6,092 nt of DNA from Desulfobacterales bacterium (GTDB lineage: Bacteria; Desulfobacterota; Desulfobacteria; Desulfobacterales; UBA11574): the NCBI GenBank assembly GCA_030601485.1, contig JAUVTO010000118.1:1-6092 (forward strand). Direction: 5' to 3'. This document shows positions 1-6,092 of the stretch, piece after piece. The notes below the pieces were generated by a model that saw nothing but the letters and a program-made list of their open reading frames with translations, was not told where the DNA came from and did no database searches. Numbering within the stretch: position 1 is the first letter of the stretch; every line of letters begins with the position of its first letter. The position numbers were made by a program, and so were the translations under genes.

Positions 1-16
1 CAGAGAGCTTCCGGGC

Positions 17-24
17 AAAGGAGG
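17..24 (+). promoter_or_regulatory. Ribosome binding site of the HdrA-type gene
   Basis: AAAGGAGG lies 8 nt before the ATG at 33, an ideal Shine-Dalgarno match. It decides the start: the reading frame stays open leftwards to the window edge (codons from position 3), so the frame alone would allow a longer protein. The ATG at 33 is followed after a few residues by the flavin-binding Rossmann strand, where HdrA/QmoA-like proteins normally begin. Confidence 0.85.
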
Positions 25-32
25 ACGTAATA

Positions 33-3000
33 ATGTCAAAACAAGCCATAGGTTCTGTTCTGGTCGTTGGGGGCGGAATTGCAGGAATCCAGGCATCCCT
101 GGACCTGGCTGATTCAGGCTACCTTGTCTATCTGGTTGAAAAGAATTCGGCCATCGGTGGAGTAATGTCACAATTGGACAAGACTTTTCCAACCAATGAC
201 TGTTCCATGTGCATCATATCACCCAAACTGGTAGAAGCTGGAAGACATCTGAATGTAGAGCTTCTAACCATGACCGAAGTAGAAGAGATAACCGGCGAAG
301 CGGGCAATTTTCATGTAAAGCTGCTTCAGCAACCCCGTTATGTAGATATAAATAAATGTACCGCATGCGGAGAGTGTCAAAAGGTATGTCCAATAGAGAT
401 TTCCAACCGGTTTGACGAGGGGCTGCAAAACCAAAAAGCTGTGTTTCAACTTTATCCACAGGCAATGCCCGGTGCTTATACCATAGAAAAAAAAGGCGTT
501 GCGCCATGTAAGGCCGCCTGCCCTGCCAATCCGAGTGTTCAGGGATGCCTGGCCCTGATAAACCATGGTAAATATAAAGAGGCATACGAGCTCTTTATGG
601 AAGAACATCCGTTTCCCGGAGTATGTGGTCGGGTCTGTCACCAGCCATGTGAAGTAATCTGCACAAGGTCAAAGGTGGATAAACCGGTTTCAATTCGGTC
701 TATCCACAGGTTTCTTGCAGACTGGGCTAAAGAGAACAATATCTCTTTCAAGCCTGAGGTTAAACCAAAAAGAGAAGAAAAGGTGGCAGTGATCGGCAGC
801 GGACCGGCCGGACTTGCTTGTGCCTATTTTTTAGGGATTGAAGGTTACCAGGTTACCGTACTGGAAAAACATGAGGTCCTCGGCGGCATGCTGAGAATTG
901 GTATCCCCGAATACAGGCTTCCGCGTGATATCATCGAATCAGAAATACAGGTGATTCGGGATCTGGGAGTCCGGTTTGAAACCGGAGTGGATATCGGAAA
1001 TGATATCACAATAGGGCAGCTCAGGGAGAAGGGGTACAAGGCATTTTTTATGGGCGTCGGAGCACAGGAGTGTAAGGCGCTCGGTATTGACTGTGAGGAT
1101 CTTGAAGGGGTTTATCCGGGTGTGGATTTTTTACGGGATGTGAATCTTGGCAAGGATGTTTCCATCGGTGACAGGGTCGCAGTAATCGGTGGCGGCAATG
1201 TTGCCATGGATTCCGCAAGAACCGCCCTTCGCAACGGTTCATCAAAGCCGTTTATCATATACCGGCGCAGTGAAGAGGAGATGCCGGCCAACGCGGAAGA
1301 GATAGAAGAGTGCAGGGAGGAAGGCATTGAAATTATTACCTTGACAACTCCTGTCCGGGTTATCGGAGAAAATCAAAGGGTAAGGGCTATTGAGTGCATA
1401 AAAATGGAACTTGGCGAGCCGGACAGCAGCGGGAGAAGACGTCCTGTGCCTGTTGAAGGCTCCGAGTTTACTATTGATGTGGATGCCATGATTCCCGCCA
1501 TCGGCCAGGAATCCGACTGGGCCTGTATTACCGACGAATGCGAGTGCACTCTCAGCGATTGGGGCACCGTTAACGTTGATTCTGTAACATTCCAGACAGA
1601 TGATCCGGACATATTTGCAGGCGGTGATGCCGTAACCGGTCCCAGTACAGTAGTAGATGCAATTGCGGCGGGAAAAGAGGCGGCAGTTTCAATCGATCGG
1701 TTTTTAAAAGGCGAAGACCTGAAAAAGGAAAGACCTGAAAAAGCGGAACCGTTTCCGGACATGGATATCAGTAATGTCCCGCCTCTTGAAAGAGAAAAAA
1801 TGCCGTGTCTTTCGCCTGATGATCGAACAGGAGGTTTTAAAGAAGTCCAGACCGGGATGGATGAACAAATGGTAAGAAGAGAAGCGGCACGCTGTCTTGA
1901 ATGCGGTGTCTGTTCCGAGTGTTACCAATGTGTAAAAGCTTGCCTGGCAGGGGCCGTAGAGCATGAGATGAAACCGGTTGCGCACGAGATCCATGTGGGA
2001 GGCGTAATTCTTGCACCGGGGTTTACACCCTTTGATCCGGCCCGATACGACACATACAGTTATGCTTCCCACCCCAATGTGGTTACCAGTATCGAGTTCG
2101 AGAGAATGCTTTCCGCCTCTGGACCATATGAAGGGCACCTGGTCAGGCCTTCGGACAAAAAGGCACCGGCCAAAATAGCCTGGTTGCAATGTGTAGGGTC
2201 AAGGGACATAAATACCTGTGACAACAGCTACTGTTCGTCGGTCTGCTGCATGTATGCCAATAAACAGGCTGTGATAGCCAAAGAGCACAGTGACGATCCT
2301 TTGGATACCGCAATTTTTTTCATGGACCTGCGAACCTATGGCAAGGATTTTGACAAGTATAATCTGAGGGCTCAGGAAGACCATGCCGTCCGTTTTATCC
2401 GATCGAGGATCCACTCGGTTTTCCCTGATGAAGATGACAAGCTCCGCATCGTATATGCTACTGAATCAGGAAAAAGAGCAGAGGAGAAGTTTGACATGGT
2501 TGTCCTTTCCGTGGGGCTTTCTCCTAATAAAGATGTTGCGGGGCTTGCTGAAAAGATGGGGGTGGAACTTAACAACCACGGATTTGCCAGAACAAGCTGC
2601 CTTTCTCCGGTAAGCACCAACAGGGAAGGCATTTTCGTTTGCGGAACTTTTCAGGAGCCAAAGGATATACCGCATGCTGTAATGGAGGCTTCCGCCTCTG
2701 CGGCAGCCGCAACCGGCAACCTTTCCGATGCCAGGTGGTCTCTTACCCGCGCAAAGGAAATGCCCCCCGAAGAGGATGTGACCGGACAGAAACCTCGGAT
2801 TGGCGTATTCGTGTGTAACTGCGGAATCAATATCGGCGGAGTGGCGGACGTCCCGGCAATACGGGATTATGCGAGGGATCTGCCCCATGTGACCCATGTG
2901 GAGGATAATCTTTTTGCATGCTCCCAGGACAATCAGGACCACATCAAGCAAATAATACGGGAAAAAGGTATCAACCGGGTGGTTGTGGCGTCATGCTCAC

Positions 3001-4472
3001 CGCGCACCCACGAGCCGTTGTTTCAAGAAACTATCCGTGATGCCGGCTTGAACAAATACCTTTTTGAAATGGCCAATATTCGGGACCACAACACCTGGGT
3101 TCACATGGACAATCCGGAAAAAGCCACCGAAAAGGCCAAGGATTTAGTTCGCATGGCGGTTGCCAAGGCAACTTATAGTGAACCGCTGCATCAGGTCTCT
3201 TTAAAGATAAGCAAAGCCGCCCTTGTAATCGGCGGCGGAGTCTCGGGCATGGAAGCCGCCGTTGGAATCGCAGACCAGGGGCGCACGGTTTACCTGGTGG
3301 AAAAATCCATAGAACTTGGCGGAAACGCCAAGGTTCTCGGGACGACATGGCAGGGAGAAAAAATAGGACCCTATCTTGAAGATCTTGTGAACCGTGTGAA
3401 AAATCACCCCGATATCGAGCTTTCCATGCAGACAAAGGTAACCGGGACCACAGGATCCATTGGTAATTTTTCCACAACACTCACCTCTCTGAACGGAGAG
3501 GGCAAGGAAATTAAAATCGATCACGCGGTAACCGTCCTTGCCACAGGGGGAAGAGAGAAAATCCCAGAGCAATATCTTTATGGGGAGCATCCCGATGTGA
3601 TGACTCAGCTGGACATGGACCGGGCGTTTACTGAAAGTGATGAACGACTCTCAGGGGCAAAAAGCGTTGTTTTTATACAGTGCGTGGAATCCAGAATACC
3701 CGAAAGGCCATACTGCAGCAAAATTTGCTGCACACACAGTCTGAAAAGCGCCCTGCTCCTTAAAAAAAAGAATCCTAAAATGAAGGTTTACATTGTCTAC
3801 AGAGATATCCGTTCCTACGGATTCAGAGAAGAGCTGTATGTACAGGCAAGGGAGGCCGGAGTGATATTTATCCGCTACAGTCTGAAGGATCTGCCCAAGG
3901 TTGAATCCCTGGAAAACGATCATCTTTCGGTGACGGTTACGGATCATGTTCTCGGCATGCCGGTACGTCTTAAGCCGGATATTCTGGTACTCGCATCCGG
4001 GATTATTCCAAACGCCAATAATGAATTGTTTGAACTTTTCAAGGTTCCGGTAAACAGTGAGGGGTTCCTAATTGAAGCTCACGCTAAACTTCGTCCCGTC
4101 GATTTCTCATCAGAAGGAATCTTTTTAGCCGGACTTGCACATTATCCCAAACCCATGGAAGAGAGTATCGCCCAGGCAAAGGCTGCCGCCTCAAGGGCCA
4201 TGACCATTCTTGCAAAGGAAGAAATCATGGTGGGTGGAGTTGTCGCATCGGTTGAGGAAGCAAGATGTGCCGCCTGTCTTACATGTGTCAGAACGTGCCC
4301 ATACGGAATACCCAGGGTTAATGAGGATTCCCACGCCGTTATTGATGCGGCGGAATGTCACGGCTGCGGTGTCTGTGTGTCTGAATGCCCTGGAAAGGCA
4401 ATATCACTTCAGCATTTCACAGACGAACAGCTTGTGGCAAAAACAAGCGCACTTTTTACCTCCGGAGGATGA
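33..4472 (+). CDS. hdrA: Giant HdrA-type flavoprotein: two HdrA modules with an inserted GltD/NfnB-like NAD(P)H oxidoreductase domain (HdrL-like)
   Basis: This is a predicted soluble cytoplasmic FAD/iron-sulfur protein that probably moves electrons between NAD(P)H, MvhD and a partner reductase. At 1479 residues it is more than twice the usual HdrA length (about 650). Module 1 (about 1-150 and 610-905) has a GGGIAG FAD loop at 13-18, the HdrA cysteine pair C57/C60, a cluster motif C109/C112/C115/C119, a second cysteine group C621-C637, and QC720VGSRD with C729/C734/C738/C739. Between its two cluster motifs sits a GltD/NfnB-like domain (about 155-560). That domain has N-terminal cluster cysteines (C159, C163, C172, C198, C202, C206, C210), an FAD loop GSGPAG at 255-260, an NAD(P)H loop GGGNVA at 386-391, YRRSEEEMPA at 410-419, and GGDAVTGPSTVVDAIAAG at 530-547. 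Module 2 (about 920-1479) opens with the HdrA N-terminal motif VCNCG (927-931), has GGGVSG at 1067-1072, and ends in two [4Fe-4S] motifs (C1412-C1422 and C1442-C1452). It lacks the DCxxC pair and the internal ferredoxin. There are no signal peptide or membrane segments. Similar large proteins in sulfate reducers have been called HdrL. Family and domain order are certain; the reaction is inferred. Confidence 0.93.
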   Translation: MSKQAIGSVLVVGGGIAGIQASLDLADSGYLVYLVEKNSAIGGVMSQLDKTFPTNDCSMCIISPKLVEAGRHLNVELLTMTEVEEITGEAGNFHVKLLQQPRYVDINKCTACGECQKVCPIEISNRFDEGLQNQKAVFQLYPQAMPGAYTIEKKGVAPCKAACPANPSVQGCLALINHGKYKEAYELFMEEHPFPGVCGRVCHQPCEVICTRSKVDKPVSIRSIHRFLADWAKENNISFKPEVKPKREEKVAVIGSGPAGLACAYFLGIEGYQVTVLEKHEVLGGMLRIGIPEYRLPRDIIESEIQVIRDLGVRFETGVDIGNDITIGQLREKGYKAFFMGVGAQECKALGIDCEDLEGVYPGVDFLRDVNLGKDVSIGDRVAVIGGGNVAMDSARTALRNGSSKPFIIYRRSEEEMPANAEEIEECREEGIEIITLTTPVRVIGENQRVRAIECIKMELGEPDSSGRRRPVPVEGSEFTIDVDAMIPAIGQESDWACITDECECTLSDWGTVNVDSVTFQTDDPDIFAGGDAVTGPSTVVDAIAAGKEAAVSIDRFLKGEDLKKERPEKAEPFPDMDISNVPPLEREKMPCLSPDDRTGGFKEVQTGMDEQMVRREAARCLECGVCSECYQCVKACLAGAVEHEMKPVAHEIHVGGVILAPGFTPFDPARYDTYSYASHPNVVTSIEFERMLSASGPYEGHLVRPSDKKAPAKIAWLQCVGSRDINTCDNSYCSSVCCMYANKQAVIAKEHSDDPLDTAIFFMDLRTYGKDFDKYNLRAQEDHAVRFIRSRIHSVFPDEDDKLRIVYATESGKRAEEKFDMVVLSVGLSPNKDVAGLAEKMGVELNNHGFARTSCLSPVSTNREGIFVCGTFQEPKDIPHAVMEASASAAAATGNLSDARWSLTRAKEMPPEEDVTGQKPRIGVFVCNCGINIGGVADVPAIRDYARDLPHVTHVEDNLFACSQDNQDHIKQIIREKGINRVVVASCSPRTHEPLFQETIRDAGLNKYLFEMANIRDHNTWVHMDNPEKATEKAKDLVRMAVAKATYSEPLHQVSLKISKAALVIGGGVSGMEAAVGIADQGRTVYLVEKSIELGGNAKVLGTTWQGEKIGPYLEDLVNRVKNHPDIELSMQTKVTGTTGSIGNFSTTLTSLNGEGKEIKIDHAVTVLATGGREKIPEQYLYGEHPDVMTQLDMDRAFTESDERLSGAKSVVFIQCVESRIPERPYCSKICCTHSLKSALLLKKKNPKMKVYIVYRDIRSYGFREELYVQAREAGVIFIRYSLKDLPKVESLENDHLSVTVTDHVLGMPVRLKPDILVLASGIIPNANNELFELFKVPVNSEGFLIEAHAKLRPVDFSSEGIFLAGLAHYPKPMEESIAQAKAAASRAMTILAKEEIMVGGVVASVEEARCAACLTCVRTCPYGIPRVNEDSHAVIDAAECHGCGVCVSECPGKAISLQHFTDEQLVAKTSALFTSGG
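4464..4468 (+). promoter_or_regulatory. Ribosome binding site of mvhD
   Basis: GGAGG lies inside the last codons of the preceding gene, 7 nt before the ATG at 4476. It supports separate, probably coupled, initiation of mvhD rather than read-through of the UGA at 4470-4472. Confidence 0.85.
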
Positions 4473-4475
4473 AAA

Positions 4476-4910
4476 ATGAACGAAACATTTGAACCACAGA
4501 TTGTTGCCTACTGTTGCAATTACTGTGCTTATGCAGCCGCGGATCTGGCGGGTTCCATGCGCCTTTCCTATCCTTCCAATGTCAAGGTGATTCAGGTGCC
4601 CTGCACAGGTCGAGTGGACATTCTTTATCTCCTGAGGGCCATTGAGGATGGTGCCGACGGGATTTATGTGGCCGGGTGACTGGAAGGAGAATGTCATTTC
4701 CTGGAAGGAAATGTTAAAACAAGAAAAAAAGTGGAATATGTTCAAAGAACTCTGGAAGAGCTGGGTATTGAACCGGCCCGGGTAAGGATGTTCAACCTCT
4801 CCTCGGCCATGGGGCTACGATTTGCCGAAATTGCCAGAGAGATGACCGAGGAAATTCGAAAGCTCGGACCGAGTCCGGTTCAACCCTATCCAAAAGCAGA
4901 TCAAAATTAA
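4476..4910 (+). CDS. mvhD: MvhD/FlpD-family hydrogenase delta subunit, selenoprotein (UGA = Sec at residue 68)
   Basis: This is a small iron-sulfur protein of 144 residues, full length for the MvhD/FlpD family. It carries a [2Fe-2S] cluster and links HdrA to an electron donor or acceptor enzyme in HdrABC-Mvh type complexes. Visible family motifs are CCNYC (C13, C14, C17), ADLAGSMR (22-29), the PCTGRVD stretch with C43, GADGIYVAG (59-67), GECHF with C73, EGN (77-79), GIEPARVR and an AMGLRFAEI helix. The TGA at 4677-4679 falls where relatives have the cysteine of a GCxxGxCH motif. The same frame continues in family-like sequence for 76 codons to TAA at 4908-4910, so the UGA is read as Sec68. 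A SECIS-like hairpin follows. The gene starts 3 nt after the HdrA-type gene with a strong Shine-Dalgarno and is followed 29 nt later by metV. A conventional gene call would give a false 67-residue protein. Sec-containing MvhD/VhuD proteins are known in methanogens and some sulfate reducers. A disabling nonsense mutation is the alternative, but the intact downstream frame argues against it. Confidence 0.9.
4677..4679 (+). other. In-frame UGA recoded as selenocysteine
   Basis: TGA sits between GCC-GGG (Ala66-Gly67) and CTG-GAA-GGA-GAA-TGT (Leu-Glu-Gly-Glu-Cys73). MvhD relatives have Cys here in a GCxxGxCH motif. The codons on both sides encode conserved family sequence without a frameshift, which is the signature of a Sec codon replacing a functional, probably cluster- or redox-active, cysteine. 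Confidence 0.9.
4692..4716 (+). promoter_or_regulatory. Bacterial SECIS-like hairpin in the mvhD coding region
   Basis: CATTTCC (4695-4701) pairs perfectly with GGAAATG (4707-4713) around the five-base loop TGGAA. Beyond a U-U mismatch (4694/4714) the stem extends by a G-U and a U-A pair. The loop carries a G at its second position, 24 nt after the UGA. This agrees with known bacterial SECIS elements: immediately 3' of the UGA, inside the coding region, with a G near the start of a small apical loop for SelB binding. The folding was done by eye. A weaker competing hairpin at 4686-4701 (GGAGA with TTTCC) shares bases with it. Confidence 0.7.
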
Positions 4911-4928
4911 CAACAGGACCGAACCACA

Positions 4929-4936
4929 AGAGGTGA
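4929..4936 (+). promoter_or_regulatory. Ribosome binding site of metV
   Basis: AGAGGTGA lies in the 29-nt gap between mvhD and metV, with its GGTG core 4 nt before the ATG at 4940. The spacing is slightly short but usable. The rest of the gap shows no promoter or terminator. Confidence 0.75.
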
Positions 4937-4939
4937 ACA

Positions 4940-5608
4940 ATGATAGTAGCAGATCGAAAATCTCTGGATGAGATACAGGAGATGATAAAAGATTACAAAA
5001 AAATTCTTCTGGTAGGGTGCAAGGGCTGTGTGACCGTCTGTAATGTGGGCGGGATGAAAGAAGTGCAGATTCTAGCTTCTATTCTGAAAATTGCACGAAA
5101 GAAGGAGGGCGGAGAACTTCAGGTAGAGGAGAGAACCATAGAGCGTCAGTGCGATCCTGAATATGTGGAACAGCTCAGGGCCGACTTTGACAGGTTTGAC
5201 GCCATCCTGTCTATGGCCTGCGGAGTTGGACCCCAGTTCCTTGCGGAAGCCTTCCCAACACAAAAAGTTTATCCCGCACTCGATACGAAATTTTTCGGGG
5301 GGGCGGTGCAGCACGGGATCTGGGAGGAACGCTGTGCAGGATGCGGCACGTGCGTAATCCATTTTTATGACAGTTTGTGCCCCATTGCCCGGTGTGCCAA
5401 GAGCTTGCAGCATGGGCCCTGCGGCGGAAGCGCAAACGGCAAATGCGAGATTTCGGAAGACGTCGATTGTATCTGGGACATCATTGTCAGAAAGAAGATG
5501 GAGCAAGGGCGCCTGGAGGACCTCAGAACCTACAGGGCCTTCAAAGACTGGCGCTCGGCAAGAGACGGCGGTCCCAGAAAAAGTATAAGGGAGGAATTGG
5601 TGCAATGA
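4940..5608 (+). CDS. metV: MetV, iron-sulfur partner of methylene-tetrahydrofolate reductase (MTHFR C-terminal-like domain)
   Basis: This 222-residue cytoplasmic protein is the MetV-type partner of the short MetF found in anaerobes, where MetV and MetF form the MetVF methylene-tetrahydrofolate reductase and MetV supplies electrons to the MetF flavin. The N-terminal half has an LLVGCKGCVTVC motif (C27, C30, C34), the ERQC motif with C71, and SMACGVGPQ (C94). The C-terminal half is the cysteine-rich region typical of the family: C132/C135/C138, LC147PIARC152, then a HGPCGG motif (C161), C169 and C177. Thirteen cysteines fit binding of iron-sulfur clusters and possibly zinc; which residues bind which metal cannot be read from sequence. 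The ATG is backed by AGAGGTGA. The stop overlaps the metF start by 4 nt (ATGA), indicating translational coupling and roughly equal production of the two subunits. A place behind hdrA and mvhD parallels the Moorella metVF-hdrCBA-mvhD gene set. Family assignment is firm. Confidence 0.92.
   Translation: MIVADRKSLDEIQEMIKDYKKILLVGCKGCVTVCNVGGMKEVQILASILKIARKKEGGELQVEERTIERQCDPEYVEQLRADFDRFDAILSMACGVGPQFLAEAFPTQKVYPALDTKFFGGAVQHGIWEERCAGCGTCVIHFYDSLCPIARCAKSLQHGPCGGSANGKCEISEDVDCIWDIIVRKKMEQGRLEDLRTYRAFKDWRSARDGGPRKSIREELVQ
5587..5594 (+). promoter_or_regulatory. Ribosome binding site of metF
   Basis: AAGGGAGG lies inside the end of metV, with GGAGG 10 nt before the metF ATG at 5605. Together with the ATGA overlap it fixes the metF start and suggests both coupled and fresh initiation. 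Confidence 0.8.
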
Positions 5609-6092
5609 GCGATAACGGATTGAAATCGGGAAGTAATCTGGAAAAAATTTTAAATGCAGGCCATTTTGCTTTTACAGGTGAATGCGGTCCGCCCAAGGGA
5701 GCTAATGTTGAGCATTTGAAGGAAAAGTTCGAGCATCTGAAAGGCATTGTCGATGCCGTAAACATAACCGATAACCAGACCGCCGTTGTGAGGATGTCCA
5801 GTACTGCGGCGTCGGCAATCATGGTTGCCCAAGGTCTTGAACCCAATTTTCAGATGGTTTGCAGGGATCGAAACCGCCTGGCTATAATGGCGGATATTCT
5901 GGGAGCATACTCTCTGGGTATCCGTAACATGCTGTGTCTTTCAGGTGATCACCAGCAATTCGGCAACCATCCTGAAGCAAAAAACGTCTACGACATAGAT
6001 TCCATGCAGCTCATCGCCCTGGTTAAGATGATGCGGGATGAAGGCACGTTTATGAACGGCGAAGATATTGATGTTCCGCCGAAACTTTTCAT
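5605..6092 (+). CDS. metF: MetF, 5,10-methylene-tetrahydrofolate reductase, 5' part (runs off the right edge)
   Basis: This enzyme reduces methylene-tetrahydrofolate to methyl-tetrahydrofolate, the last folate-bound step of the Wood-Ljungdahl methyl branch, using FAD in a TIM barrel. Only the first 162 codons are present, about half of a usual protein of roughly 300 residues. Visible motifs are FTGECGPPKG (23-32), whose Glu26 lines up with the catalytic glutamate of the E. coli FEFFPP motif; VNITDNQ (52-58) at the second barrel strand; the MVCRDRNR motif (84-91), a folate/flavin-pocket signature; and NMLCLSGDHQ (108-117), matching the NILALRGD region. The following stretch, with its DIDSMQLI motif, is also family-like. 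The partner MetV is encoded directly upstream with a 4-nt overlap, so this MetF probably takes electrons through MetV rather than straight from NAD(P)H as E. coli MetF does. No frameshift is seen. The C-terminus and downstream context cannot be judged. Confidence 0.93.
   Translation, partial: MSDNGLKSGSNLEKILNAGHFAFTGECGPPKGANVEHLKEKFEHLKGIVDAVNITDNQTAVVRMSSTAASAIMVAQGLEPNFQMVCRDRNRLAIMADILGAYSLGIRNMLCLSGDHQQFGNHPEAKNVYDIDSMQLIALVKMMRDEGTFMNGEDIDVPPKLF

Noticed and set aside
2466..2951. 161-codon minus-strand open frame opposite the HdrA-type gene, and similar ones at 264-641 and 1704-2189
   Set aside because: They are compositional shadows of the long plus-strand gene, whose conserved motifs run through all of these regions.
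33..4472. The composite HdrA-GltD-HdrA gene as an assembly chimera
   Set aside because: The frame is uninterrupted for 1479 codons, composition does not change at the domain borders, and comparable large HdrA proteins are known in sulfate reducers.
4210..4479. Plus-strand 89-codon open frame overlapping the end of the HdrA-type gene
   Set aside because: It is out of phase with the two-cluster ferredoxin motifs encoded there and overlaps the mvhD start; no family resemblance.
4677..4679. TGA as a nonsense mutation making mvhD a pseudogene
   Set aside because: The same frame continues with conserved family sequence to a normal stop, the UGA sits at a conserved cysteine position, and a SECIS-like hairpin follows.
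4724..4730. Run of seven A residues in mvhD as a frameshift site
   Set aside because: The zero frame keeps family sequence on both sides of the run, so no shift is needed.
4863..4877. Short inverted repeats (CTCGG-A-CCGAG and CGGAC-CGA-GTCCG) near the end of mvhD as a terminator
   Set aside because: Stems are only 5 bp and overlap each other, lie inside the coding region, have no T-run after them, and metV follows at once.
5072..5605. 177-codon open frame on the minus strand opposite metV
   Set aside because: It is a shadow of metV: no recognisable domain and no supporting context, while the plus strand encodes a clear family protein.

Overview
The window holds four genes in one tight same-strand cluster, read left to right. 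Three are complete and the last runs off the right edge. The order is: a giant HdrA-type flavoprotein of 1479 residues with a GltD/NfnB-like NAD(P)H-oxidoreductase domain inserted in it; mvhD, a delta-subunit/FlpD-type iron-sulfur protein interrupted by an in-frame UGA best read as selenocysteine; metV; and the first 162 codons of metF. Gaps are 3 nt (hdrA-mvhD), 29 nt (mvhD-metV) and a 4-nt ATGA overlap (metV-metF). Every gene has a good Shine-Dalgarno sequence. No internal promoter or terminator is visible, so this looks like one operon whose promoter lies left of the window.

Likely source (inference): an anaerobe that uses the Wood-Ljungdahl (methyl-branch) pathway and incorporates selenocysteine. 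A sulfate-reducing or syntrophic member of the Desulfobacterota (former Deltaproteobacteria) fits best, because large HdrA polyproteins with GltD-like domains and Sec-containing MvhD proteins are known there. An acetogen-like or uncultured lineage cannot be excluded. Base composition is about even, and no gene stands out as foreign.

How the genes may work together (inference from family knowledge): the GltD-like insert would exchange electrons with NADH or NADPH. The two HdrA halves carry flavin and iron-sulfur sites of the type used in flavin-based electron bifurcation. MvhD is the usual electron connector attached to HdrA. MetV and MetF form the iron-sulfur/flavin methylene-tetrahydrofolate reductase. 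The set resembles the metVF-hdrCBA-mvhD cluster of Moorella thermoacetica, but here a pyridine-nucleotide module is built into the HdrA chain and no HdrB or HdrC lies inside the window. The points most worth attention are the recoded UGA in mvhD (a standard gene call would stop at 67 residues and leave the rest unannotated), the SECIS-like hairpin just after it, and the composite architecture of the HdrA protein.

No RNA genes, mobile elements, CRISPR arrays or long repeats were seen. No gene-free stretch exceeds 32 nt.
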